A stretch of DNA of 64,000 bases from Gammaproteobacteria bacterium (GCA_016744375.1 JADGEM010000010.1:18609-82608), one strand, 5' to 3'; shown: positions 38,976 to 48,308, numbered from the stretch's first letter. Translations and numbers: made by a program. The notes: a model not told the origin generated them from the sequence alone.

Positions 38976-39651
38976 TACTATCCTCCAGTTTTTTCAATGA
39001 AATGGGTATTTCCTTTCCATTGTATTTATTATGCTTATATGAATATCGCTGGTTATCTTTTTTGGTATAAATATTGATAATTGTATCGGAAGCAGAAGGG
39101 ACTAGACCCAGATTAAAAAAACCTTTTTGATCGGTCAGGACTGATCGCTGCCCTGAATTTAATTCAACCCTGCATCGTTCAAGTGGTTCATTATTAAATC
39201 CTGTCAACTTACCATAGATTGGAACCATGGGCGTAGTGACAATGTTTGGCTCTTCCTTAATCAAAGGGGCTTCCTCCCCTGTTTTTGGAATATCAAGCAG
39301 ATAGATTAATGAGAAGACAGGTTGCGGAAATAGCTTAAGCGCCTGCCAATAATCCACAGACAGCGTGTCTGGTAATAGATGAAAAACCGGATGATCGCAG
39401 CCTGACATGAGTAATTTGGAAATAACATCATGGGAGCGCTCAATTGAAGCTGAATGAACAGTGATCAGATAGTTTAGTTTTACCTGAGTATATGTGGGAT
39501 TTGTATTACCCATCAATTTTTCAAGAGAACTCAGATAAACACAGATGCAATCATTATCATGAGCAATAGCAGGCACACAAAACTCTACATTGATATTTTT
39601 GACAATATCAACTAGCCAGAGCTTGATTTGTTCATTTATCTGATTAATCAA
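38968..39651 (-). CDS. Pvc16/Afp16-like tail-terminator protein with C-terminal carboxypeptidase-regulatory-like domain
   Basis: Pvc16-N-like region (LNYLITVHSASIERSHDVISKLL) then IYGKLTGFNNEPLERCRVELNSGQRSVLTDQKGFFNLG. Confidence 0.75.
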   Translation of the reverse strand: MINQINEQIKLWLVDIVKNINVEFCVPAIAHDNDCICVYLSSLEKLMGNTNPTYTQVKLNYLITVHSASIERSHDVISKLLMSGCDHPVFHLLPDTLSVDYWQALKLFPQPVFSLIYLLDIPKTGEEAPLIKEEPNIVTTPMVPIYGKLTGFNNEPLERCRVELNSGQRSVLTDQKGFFNLGLVPSASDTIINIYTKKDNQRYSYKHNKYNGKEIPISLKKLEDSNA

Positions 39652-39793
39652 AACCTGTTCCCGTTAGAATTTTTAGCTCAACAATAAAATTATTGACTAC
39701 AAATAAACAGCTTTATACCCGAGTCATTTGAAAATTCTAAATTTAAATGAGTTTGAATATATTTTTTAGAAACGAAAAATTGGCTAAGACTGC

Positions 39794-39813
39794 AACACTG
39801 ATCAATCAGTGTT
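39794..39813. promoter_or_regulatory. Perfect 9-bp-arm palindrome in the divergent CIS/caspase intergenic region
   Basis: AACACTGAT-CA-ATCAGTGTT. Confidence 0.45.
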
Positions 39814-40164
39814 AATAACCGATAAAGAATCACTTAAAGGCTAAGTGTATTATGAAGCAACTTTTTAAATGATTTTGTTTTTTAATAATAAACTAAAAAA
39901 AATATAACACAATAGAAAAATCAATTTTCTTTAATTAGGGATTACCCTATCATTATTCTTTCAGAGTTGTAATTATTTTAAACAAGCCTATACTGGATGA
40001 TATCTTATAGTTTATTTCTGTTTTCAATTTTTTGAATTTATTCAAAATAAAGTTGTTATAACAGGTTTCTTTTCACAGACTATTTTTTCATAAACTTTCA
40101 TAAACTATTGTTCAGTAAGCGGTAAACAATATTAGCCACACTATCTAGGATAGGAGAATTTATT

Positions 40165-42969
40165 ATGTGGTCTTTATTTTCTACTGTTCCTGCTAAATTA
40201 TTCCTTATTCTTTTCTGCCTTATCATCTTACCTGCCTGCTCAGAACAAAATGATGCTAAAAGTGATGAAAATTCGTCACTGTCAGAGTTAACATCCTGCC
40301 AACCTGAAACACCTGTTATTTCAGCAGATGGAAAGCGACGTATGGCACTTATCATTGGTGTAGGTCAATACAAAAACAATAAAATTAATGATTTAGAGGG
40401 GCCACCTGAAGATGCTAAACGAATTTATCAACTATTAACTGATAAAAATGGCTACCAGTTTCCAGAAGAAAATGTCTGTCTGCTGCTTAATCAATACGCA
40501 GACAAAAAATCAGTAGTCAGTGCATTTAAGCAAAGGCTGATTGAGCCTGCCCAACAAGATGATATTGTGGTTTTTTATTATGCAGGTCATGGTTCACAAG
40601 TTACTGATCTCAACAATGATGAACCTGACAATATGGATGAGACACTTGTTTTACATGACTCTCGTACTGAGGGTGTACTCGATTTAATTGATGATGAATT
40701 TAATCAGTTGTTGAGCCAGTTATACAATAAAACACACAATATTTCAGTATTTCTGGATTCCTGTAATTCCGGCACCGCAACACGCGGTAATTATACCGCT
40801 CGTTTTATCCAACCACTCATCTTGCAAAAAACCATGACTGATTCACAAAGTCGCTCAGTGGGTGATGGAAGTGAAGAAATAACCTCTGATTCCATGCCTG
40901 GAATGGTTGTTTTCACTGCTGCCAGCGACAACACCGCTGCATTAGAACGTGCAGGACATGGTATTTTTACTGATGCTCTACTGTCATCCTTTCTTCAGAC
41001 TTCTGGTTCTCCCATTACATTTCTGCAGGCATCAAGAAAGATACCAGCACTGATATTGGCACAGCAAAGCGATCAGAAACCTTATTTTCAAGGCAAGTTG
41101 GATCAATACATTTTTTCCAGTGAACATTTTAAAAAGCCTTTTTCCTGGGATATTACGAAAGTGACTGATCCTGAAGCAGCTAATGGCATTCATTTAAGTG
41201 GTATCGCCATGCCAGGTTTAGGTGTTGGCTCAGAGCTCAGGGTGTTCCCAGGTAACACCCGCTATGAAGACAGCCAGGATTTAAATCATTCAATAGCAAC
41301 GATCGTTATTGACACGATGAAAGGCCTCAATGCCAAGGGTCACATCAGCACCCTGACTAACGGAGCACAAGCCATTCGGGCTGGAGACTATGCAATATTG
41401 ATAACCCCAGCAAACAATAATACAACCATTACAGTCTCTTTAAGAGATTCAGACAAGCCTTCAGGCATTCCATCAAACCTGGCAAAAAAAATAGTCAATG
41501 CGCTAAAAAATAATCCTGAAGCGTTTAAAGTTGTTCAAATTGTGCAGGATAAGGCTGATTTTGAACTGATTTACAAAAAAGACAAAGGCATTGCTGTCGT
41601 TGGTCCTAAAAATAAAATTCGAGCTCAATTTACCTCTGAAACCCAGGTCATTCATAATTTGTGGCAACATGCACGGCATCGCGCATTATTGCAGCTTCAG
41701 GGTGAGGGCGGTACTGATTTTGTCGACAACCAGACATTACAGGTGCAGCTGATACCTGCCCCCATGCAAAACCAATGCAGTAAGAAAGACAACTGGCAGC
41801 AGGCACCAGCTAACGCCAATCAGGGCATTCCACTGTGCCACAAGTGGCAAATTAAAGTTTCTTATACTAAATCTTCAAAAGAATTACCTACACTGCTCAT
41901 TGGTGGTGTCATCCAGTCATCTGATGGTAATTCTTTCGGACTGCCTTATGATGGCAGAAATATCCCTCTGAACCCCGGCGAAGAAGTCATCTTACCCGGG
42001 ACATTCATCGGCCAACTACCTTTGGAAACCACGGATACAGTGATGATATTTGGAACTCAGGAAAGCAACCCGGTTCACTGGTATCTATTAACAGATGTGA
42101 GTCGTACGGAAACTCGGGGTGATCACAGTCCATTACAGAATACGATTGAGCAATACCTCACACAAACACGCGGCGTTGGTCAGACAAGCAGCACTGAGGC
42201 AGACACATCAACCTGGACAAGGAGTATTGTTCCCATGAAGGTTGAAGCGAACAGCCGATTTCTTAAGCCGAAGACAATGGGTACAGCTTCAGATTTTGAC
42301 AGCAGAGAATACACAATCCAGCATTTTAATATTCTCCCCTATCTGCCAGACAATGAGCAGTCCCCGCTTTATCGTGTTTTGCAGACAGCCGATCAGCTGG
42401 CCCGCTCATCCATCAATGATGGCTATCCTTATACTCAACATGACTGGAGTCAGGGAAGTGATGATAAAAACCTTAAAAAAGGCATCGATTGCTCACGTTC
42501 AATCTGGTATGCCTTTACGCGTTCCGGTTTAGATTATAACCATAAGAATTCTTACCTCACGACAAAGGAAATGGCTGCAGAAGGCTCTGTTATGAATGAT
42601 GAGTTTATCCGCTGCGATAATCAGCCCGTACAAATCGGCGATATTCTTGTTTATCGGGATGATACTCGTGGCGATGGTCATACCGTAATGGTAATAGATC
42701 CTCAAAAACGTATCGCCTGGGGATCTCATGGCTGGGATGGTAGTGGCAAAGCACTGAAGATTGAACCTGATACAGGTGTTGAATATCAATTGATTAAATA
42801 TAAAAAAGACTGGGCTCGCTGGGATAGAAAAACCATGTTCAAAAAAGCCTGTTGGCGGTATAAGCAATTTAGCAGTCAAACTCACTCAGATGGTGAATTA
42901 TCTCAGGCAGAAACCCGAGGTTATCAATCATTAAAAAATTATTGCAAAAACAGAAAATGTACACAATAG
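40165..42969 (+). CDS. Putative lipoprotein: C14 metacaspase-like domain with C-terminal NlpC/P60-like domain
   Basis: LPACSE lipobox; FYYAGHGSQ (His codon 40588) and LDSCNSGTATRG (Cys codon 40762); KGIDCSRSIWYAF ... GHTVMVID. Confidence 0.85.
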   Translation: MWSLFSTVPAKLFLILFCLIILPACSEQNDAKSDENSSLSELTSCQPETPVISADGKRRMALIIGVGQYKNNKINDLEGPPEDAKRIYQLLTDKNGYQFPEENVCLLLNQYADKKSVVSAFKQRLIEPAQQDDIVVFYYAGHGSQVTDLNNDEPDNMDETLVLHDSRTEGVLDLIDDEFNQLLSQLYNKTHNISVFLDSCNSGTATRGNYTARFIQPLILQKTMTDSQSRSVGDGSEEITSDSMPGMVVFTAASDNTAALERAGHGIFTDALLSSFLQTSGSPITFLQASRKIPALILAQQSDQKPYFQGKLDQYIFSSEHFKKPFSWDITKVTDPEAANGIHLSGIAMPGLGVGSELRVFPGNTRYEDSQDLNHSIATIVIDTMKGLNAKGHISTLTNGAQAIRAGDYAILITPANNNTTITVSLRDSDKPSGIPSNLAKKIVNALKNNPEAFKVVQIVQDKADFELIYKKDKGIAVVGPKNKIRAQFTSETQVIHNLWQHARHRALLQLQGEGGTDFVDNQTLQVQLIPAPMQNQCSKKDNWQQAPANANQGIPLCHKWQIKVSYTKSSKELPTLLIGGVIQSSDGNSFGLPYDGRNIPLNPGEEVILPGTFIGQLPLETTDTVMIFGTQESNPVHWYLLTDVSRTETRGDHSPLQNTIEQYLTQTRGVGQTSSTEADTSTWTRSIVPMKVEANSRFLKPKTMGTASDFDSREYTIQHFNILPYLPDNEQSPLYRVLQTADQLARSSINDGYPYTQHDWSQGSDDKNLKKGIDCSRSIWYAFTRSGLDYNHKNSYLTTKEMAAEGSVMNDEFIRCDNQPVQIGDILVYRDDTRGDGHTVMVIDPQKRIAWGSHGWDGSGKALKIEPDTGVEYQLIKYKKDWARWDRKTMFKKACWRYKQFSSQTHSDGELSQAETRGYQSLKNYCKNRKCTQ

Positions 42970-42983
42970 AAGGAACTCAGATT

Positions 42984-43907
42984 ATGAATAAAACAACTTT
43001 ATTTATTCCTTTTTTTATTGCGGTATTTTTATTAGTTTCATGTAAAGCAACCATACCTAATTCTCCGAGTTCATCAAGTACAAGGGATAGTTCACAAAGT
43101 CGGCATCCACCCAGGATTGATTCTTTTGAAGCATTCCCTGCCATGTTTACGCAAGGTGATGCAATTGATTTAAACTGGGAAACATCTCATGCCACAGAAG
43201 TCCATATTTCAGGAGTAGGCAGAGTCAATAATTCCGGCTCTCATCATATCAATAATATCAGTGTTGATCAGGCTGACATCATCCTGACCGCTTCAAATAA
43301 TGGTAATTTTTCACCAGATACAGAAAGACTTAATATGCAAGTGGTACTTATGTCTATATCAGGCCCTGTTCCTGATAACTTTAAGGGTCCCAGAGACAAA
43401 CCTGTTTTGATACTTGGCAATAGGGCGACTATTAATAACAAAATAAACAGATATAAACTGCGGCCCATTGATAAAAGCATGATAAGAGATCATCGCGTAC
43501 AAACAGTTACACCCCGCCCGGCAGCCAACAGTTCTTCTATGCAAATCAAACCAATGATTGCTACTCCTATGCACTATAATATTGCGCAGCCAGGTATTCC
43601 AAAATTGCTCAGCCCTGCTAATAATAGTTCATTCAGGCACTTTCCAAGAACATTGAAGCTAAAATGGAGATCAGTAAGCAATGCCACGAGTTACAATGTT
43701 GAAATTGATTGTATGCATTGCTGTGCCAGTGGCAAATGGTGTACGGATGTAGGAGGCAAATACAAGCAGCTCAAGGGAATCAGGCGCACCTATTATCAGT
43801 TTAACTTTGTCGGTTCTCAGCCTGGTCGTTGGCGGGTTCAGGCTGTTGATAAAAACGGCAAAAAAGGTCAGTACAGTCACTGGAATAATTTTAGTTTTTC
43901 AAAATAA
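42984..43907 (+). CDS. Putative lipoprotein with Ig/FN3-like domains
   Basis: FLLVSCKA lipobox; internal Met start preferred to 42942; C-terminal SATSYNVEI-like FN3 pattern. Confidence 0.65.
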   Translation: MNKTTLFIPFFIAVFLLVSCKATIPNSPSSSSTRDSSQSRHPPRIDSFEAFPAMFTQGDAIDLNWETSHATEVHISGVGRVNNSGSHHINNISVDQADIILTASNNGNFSPDTERLNMQVVLMSISGPVPDNFKGPRDKPVLILGNRATINNKINRYKLRPIDKSMIRDHRVQTVTPRPAANSSSMQIKPMIATPMHYNIAQPGIPKLLSPANNSSFRHFPRTLKLKWRSVSNATSYNVEIDCMHCCASGKWCTDVGGKYKQLKGIRRTYYQFNFVGSQPGRWRVQAVDKNGKKGQYSHWNNFSFSK

Positions 43908-43924
43908 AAGTCAAAGGAACACCG

Positions 43925-44263
43925 ATGGATGATTTTTTTACATCAGAGCCAGCATTTACTCCATTAATGGCTGGCACCTTTACGCTGACGGCTGCAGCGA
44001 CACTGGCCACAACATTTGGCTGGCCCGGAAGCCTGACTGCAGTGATTATCAGCATGCTTTTGGCAGTTGCAATATCCATTAATAAAAAAATATCCATAAT
44101 CAAAAAGGTTGTTTTTTATCTGATTAATGCAATGACCATTTTTATTGTTGCTATGGGTCTGAACTCCGCAGGAATGTCTTTAACACAAGAACAAAAAAAT
44201 AACACTGTGGAGCGCAGTGTTGAAGATACTGCTCAAAAACCCTTTTTTCATTCATGGTTCTGA
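43925..44263 (+). CDS. Small inner-membrane hypothetical protein
   Basis: Two to three TM helices; follows the caspase and lipoprotein genes. Confidence 0.55.
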   Translation: MDDFFTSEPAFTPLMAGTFTLTAAATLATTFGWPGSLTAVIISMLLAVAISINKKISIIKKVVFYLINAMTIFIVAMGLNSAGMSLTQEQKNNTVERSVEDTAQKPFFHSWF

Positions 44264-44310
44264 GCCAGGTTAAGCATATTATTACATGGCAATGAGCAGG
44301 GGAAAAACTT

Positions 44311-44967
44311 ATGGAAAAATTAAGAAAACCTTTTTTTTACACAGCAACTATTATTTTATTTATATCTTTACTGATTGAACTGTCAACTGGACTTTTTGGG
44401 CAACAACTGGAAATACCCGGATTAGGAATTCCCTCTATTGCACTGATAGACAGTCTACTGGTATTTGTCATTACAATGATGTTGCTCAATGTTCTGGTTT
44501 CGCCCGCATTGATCGGAAAAATCAGTGGTATCAGTACACTGATTTTTTCACTCATCATACTCATTGTCTCTGTTGTAGTTCTGTTTACCAGCCTTATAAA
44601 ACTTGTGTCAATGATCTCACTGCTATTAGCGGCACCTTTTGGAACCATTTCCTATTTTGCATTATTTACTCCTTTTGAAAGAGCTAAAGCAGCCTTTGTA
44701 TTAAGCATTCTCATATCACTAAAACTTCTGTTTGCTATTTTTCTGGTACTAGCGCAACAACGCTTTTTAGAAAATAAGGGGCTTATTATTTTAATTTTTA
44801 CGGTGCTGCTGGCCACGATTCTAGTTGGGTTCCTCCATGCATTTCCGCCTGGATTTCTGGCCAGTATACTGGATGCTTTAGCTGCAATTATTGTTTCGAT
44901 CATTGCTTTGCTCTGGTCTTTAAACTTTTTTATTCGTTCCATCCCTGCAATTACAAAGCTCTTTTAA
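44311..44967 (+). CDS. Multi-TM hypothetical membrane protein
   Basis: Several TM helices; same orientation as preceding genes. Confidence 0.6.
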   Translation: MEKLRKPFFYTATIILFISLLIELSTGLFGQQLEIPGLGIPSIALIDSLLVFVITMMLLNVLVSPALIGKISGISTLIFSLIILIVSVVVLFTSLIKLVSMISLLLAAPFGTISYFALFTPFERAKAAFVLSILISLKLLFAIFLVLAQQRFLENKGLIILIFTVLLATILVGFLHAFPPGFLASILDALAAIIVSIIALLWSLNFFIRSIPAITKLF

Positions 44968-45098
44968 AGCGCTCTATCAGCCTACTCCTGATAACAATGT
45001 TAAGATACTATATTAGTTTGAGAAACATCATTTTCTGTTATAATACCGAGTTTGGTCAGTTAACGTTCAAACAATAAAATAATTTAAAGGGTGAAACT

Positions 45099-45242
45099 AT
45101 GAAATGGTGTCGTGCTGAACTTGCGCTGTATCTGATTATTACAATTTTGGGCATTGGCAATATGTTGACCGCCTGTGGCCAGAAAGGTCCTCTGTATCTG
45201 CCCAGTGAAAAAAATTCTCTTGAACAAACCGGTAACCACTAG
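45099..45242 (+). CDS. lptM: LptM/YifL-type small lipoprotein (absent from ORF track)
   Basis: MKWCRAELALYLIITILGIGNMLTACGQKGPLYLPSEKNSLEQTGNH; CGQKGPLYLP motif; directly upstream of lysA. Confidence 0.9.
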   Translation: MKWCRAELALYLIITILGIGNMLTACGQKGPLYLPSEKNSLEQTGNH

Positions 45243-45257
45243 ATAATAAAGTATTTT

Positions 45258-46526
45258 ATGGATTATTTTAAATATCAAAACGGCCTTCTCATGGCTGAGG
45301 ACAATGATGTTGCTAAACTGGCCAATCAATATGGCACACCACTTTACATCTATTCAAGGGCTACATTCGAACGTCACTGGCATGCCTTTGATTCCGCACT
45401 GGGTGAACAACCTCATCTGATCTGCTATGCCGTCAAGGCCAATTCTAATTTGGGTGTCCTTAATCTTCTGGCTCGTCTTGGCAGCGGCTTTGATATTGTT
45501 TCAATTGGTGAGCTGGAGCGAGTTCTGGCTGCGGGAGGAACACCTGAGAAAATTATTTTTTCTGGTGTAGGCAAACGGCATGATGAGATTCAACGAGCTT
45601 TGGAAGTTGGTATTCATTGCTTTAACATCGAATCTGAAGCAGAAATTGACCGTATTAATGAAGTGGCAACTGAAATGAATGCCATCGCTAATGTCTCCAT
45701 CCGTGTAAATCCTGATGTCGATGCTAAAACTCACCCCTATATTTCAACAGGCCTTAAATCCAATAAATTTGGCATCCCCATAGAAAATGCACGGGCAGTG
45801 TATGGGCGTATCAAACAATTAACACATCTAAACATTGTCGGTGTCGATTGTCATATTGGTTCTCAATTGTTAGAAATTGCCCCCTTTATTGATGCACTTA
45901 TGCGTGTTTTGTCACTGGTTGATGACTTACGTAAAGATGGTATCAAATTAAAACATATTGATCTCGGCGGCGGCCTGGGGATCCCTTATCAGGATGAAAC
46001 ACCGCCTTCTCCAGAAGAATATGCACAAGCCATCAAGAAAACAATGGCTGGGCGCTTACAAAAAATTATCCTGGAACCGGGCCGTGCTATTGCTGGTAAT
46101 GCCGGAATTCTGGTTACTCGTGTTGAATATTTAAAGCATACAGACGACCAAGATGGAAAAAATTTTGCCATTATTGATGCTGCCATGAATGACCTCATGC
46201 GTCCAGCTCTCTATCAATCCTGGCAGAATATAGTACCGCTTGTAGAAAAAAGTGAGAGAGCTGATAACCTTGAAGAGCGTGTTTATGATCTGGTTGGCCC
46301 TGTTTGTGAGACCGGTGACTTTTTGGGTAAAGATCGACTGTTAGCAATCAAAGCAGGTGATTTGCTTGCCGTTCGCTCTTCCGGGGCCTATGGCTTTTCG
46401 ATGAGTTCAAACTATAATTCACGCCCCAGGGCCGCAGAAGTCATCGTTGATGGGGAAGCTCATTACCTGGTTCGTGAAAGAGAATCCATTACTTCATTAT
46501 TTAACACCGAATCTGTTCTACCCTAG
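45258..46526 (+). CDS. lysA: Diaminopimelate decarboxylase
   Basis: CYAVKANSNLGVLNLLARLGSGFDIVS; HIGSQL; EPGRAIAGNAG. Confidence 0.97.
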   Translation: MDYFKYQNGLLMAEDNDVAKLANQYGTPLYIYSRATFERHWHAFDSALGEQPHLICYAVKANSNLGVLNLLARLGSGFDIVSIGELERVLAAGGTPEKIIFSGVGKRHDEIQRALEVGIHCFNIESEAEIDRINEVATEMNAIANVSIRVNPDVDAKTHPYISTGLKSNKFGIPIENARAVYGRIKQLTHLNIVGVDCHIGSQLLEIAPFIDALMRVLSLVDDLRKDGIKLKHIDLGGGLGIPYQDETPPSPEEYAQAIKKTMAGRLQKIILEPGRAIAGNAGILVTRVEYLKHTDDQDGKNFAIIDAAMNDLMRPALYQSWQNIVPLVEKSERADNLEERVYDLVGPVCETGDFLGKDRLLAIKAGDLLAVRSSGAYGFSMSSNYNSRPRAAEVIVDGEAHYLVRERESITSLFNTESVLP

Positions 46527-46529
46527 CAA

Positions 46530-46922
46530 ATGAGCAAAACTGAAACCCAGCAGGAATGCCCCTGTCAATCCGGCTTATTGTTTCAGCATTGCTGTCAACG
46601 CTTCCTTAAAGCCAATCAATTCGCTGAAACTGCGGAGCAATTAATGCGCTCACGTTATTGTGCCTATGTCTTTAAAGATGGTGCTTACTTGTTAAACACC
46701 TGGCATCCCAGGACTCGTCCCTTGTCCCTTGAGCTGGATGATTCACCAAATCAGTGGATTGATTTGAAAATTAAAAACACACAGCAGGGGCAAAAGCATG
46801 ATTCAACAGGAAGGGTGCACTTTGTTGCTCGATATAAAATCAATGGCAAAGCGTATAGGCTTGAAGAACACTCTGAATTTGAAAAAATAAATGAAGACTG
46901 GTTTTATTTAAATGGCTATTAG
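46530..46922 (+). CDS. ychJ: YchJ-family SEC-C zinc motif protein
   Basis: CPCQSGLLFQHCCQRFL ... AEQLMRSRYCAYVFKDGAYLLNTWHP. Confidence 0.85.
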   Translation: MSKTETQQECPCQSGLLFQHCCQRFLKANQFAETAEQLMRSRYCAYVFKDGAYLLNTWHPRTRPLSLELDDSPNQWIDLKIKNTQQGQKHDSTGRVHFVARYKINGKAYRLEEHSEFEKINEDWFYLNGY

Positions 46923-47067
46923 TACTCCCTGATTGCATAATAATATGATAAATCCCAGTTTAACACGCTTATTTTGGAAAAAATTTGACAAAAACTCTAA
47001 AATTGATAAATTAGACACTGCTTTCTACTTTTTATTCTTTATTTATTGATATTTAAGAGTTTTCTAT

Positions 47068-47499
47068 ATGTTTAATACTAAAAATTTAATTATTCTATGC
47101 ATTTCCGGCATTATTGCCGCAAGTTTCACCCAAATTACACCATTAACTGAATTTCCCTCTTTGTTATTGAGCAGCTTTTTAGCGGTAATCATTATGCTGA
47201 TTTTACAAAGCATCAAAATCAAGTCCAGCAGCCCGTCAAAAGCAGATTCAAACTTGTTCTCAAAGAAAACCACTAAGAGTCCCTCTGATCCCAATCGTGA
47301 AAGTGGTACTGTGAAATGGTTTGACAGCAGTAAGGGTTACGGCTTTATAACACGCTCGATGGGGGAAGACATCTTCGTCCATTTCCGCTCAATTAAAGGC
47401 AGTGGCTACCGTTCACTTTATGAGGGACAATCGGTTGAATTCCTGGTCACTGAGGGCTCTAAAGGACCCCAGGCAGAAGACATAAAAATTGTCAGCTAA
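47068..47499 (+). CDS. Membrane-anchored cold-shock domain protein
   Basis: N-terminal TM helices; [30 protein letters not shown]. Confidence 0.85.
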   Translation: MFNTKNLIILCISGIIAASFTQITPLTEFPSLLLSSFLAVIIMLILQSIKIKSSSPSKADSNLFSKKTTKSPSDPNRESGTVKWFDSSKGYGFITRSMGEDIFVHFRSIKGSGYRSLYEGQSVEFLVTEGSKGPQAEDIKIVS

Positions 47500-47509
47500 T
47501 TAGAAAAAC

Positions 47510-48148
47510 ATGCCATCAGAGACTGAACTTTTTCTTTTTAGCACTTCATTTCTGATATTTTTTGGATATCATCTCTGGCATTTTTTTCAGATCAGGCGCG
47601 AGCCAATGTTGACCTCTACCGGTTTCAACAATAATGCTCGCTCCATCTGGGTAAAACACATCCGTGAAAAACAGCTGGATATTCTGGCCGTACAAACACT
47701 GCGCAACTGGACAATGTCAGCGACCTTTCTGGCATCTACGGCAATACTGCTTTCCCTTGGCATTCTGAGCTTTGCACTCACAACCGATGGTTTAAATGAA
47801 ATTGCCCATGAGTTTAACCACTTCGGATCTCAGTCCCATAGCATTCTTTTAACAAAGGCACTGTTTCTTGGTGCTGACTTCATATTTTCATTTATCTCAT
47901 TTGTACTGGCCGTACGGTATTATAATCATGCCTCTTTTCTGGTTAATATTCCGCAAAATTATCACCTCTCTATCAATTCTGAGAGTGTGATTACAGCAAT
48001 CAATCAGGGAGCACTTTGCTATAACCTGGGTATGCGAGCTTATTACCTGTCCATCCCTTTAATCTTCTGGCTATTAGGCCCCACCTGGATGCTAATCTGT
48101 TCAATTTTCGTGACTTTTATTGTCTATAAGCTTGATCATGGCATTTAA
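47510..48148 (+). CDS. DUF599-like membrane protein
   Basis: Four TM helices; QTLRNWTMSATFLASTAILL. Confidence 0.7.
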   Translation: MPSETELFLFSTSFLIFFGYHLWHFFQIRREPMLTSTGFNNNARSIWVKHIREKQLDILAVQTLRNWTMSATFLASTAILLSLGILSFALTTDGLNEIAHEFNHFGSQSHSILLTKALFLGADFIFSFISFVLAVRYYNHASFLVNIPQNYHLSINSESVITAINQGALCYNLGMRAYYLSIPLIFWLLGPTWMLICSIFVTFIVYKLDHGI

Positions 48149-48181
48149 TCCCTGGCTAAAATGTAAAAAAAGAACCTAATT

Positions 48182-48205
48182 ATGACATTTTGCACAAAAT
48201 GTCAT
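48182..48205. promoter_or_regulatory. Perfect 11-bp-arm palindrome
   Basis: ATGACATTTTG-CA-CAAAATGTCAT. Confidence 0.6.
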
Positions 48206-48308
48206 ATTTTATGCACAAATCGTCAAGAATTATTTCTTAATTCACCTATACTAGAACACACAAATAAGAAGAAAAATAATAATAAGAAAAAATGAGCTGC
48301 ACACAACT

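Noticed and set aside
30009-39651. Prophage or R-type tailocin
   Set aside because: No capsid, terminase, portal, holin or endolysin genes; gene content matches Afp/PVC-type CIS.
30009-39651. Classical type VI secretion system
   Set aside because: No TssJ/L/M membrane complex, ClpV or split TssB/TssC sheath; single-gene sheath instead.
39780-39796. Sigma-54 promoter ttGGctaagactGCaa near the CIS start
   Set aside because: GG to GC spacing is 8 nt; about 10 nt is required.
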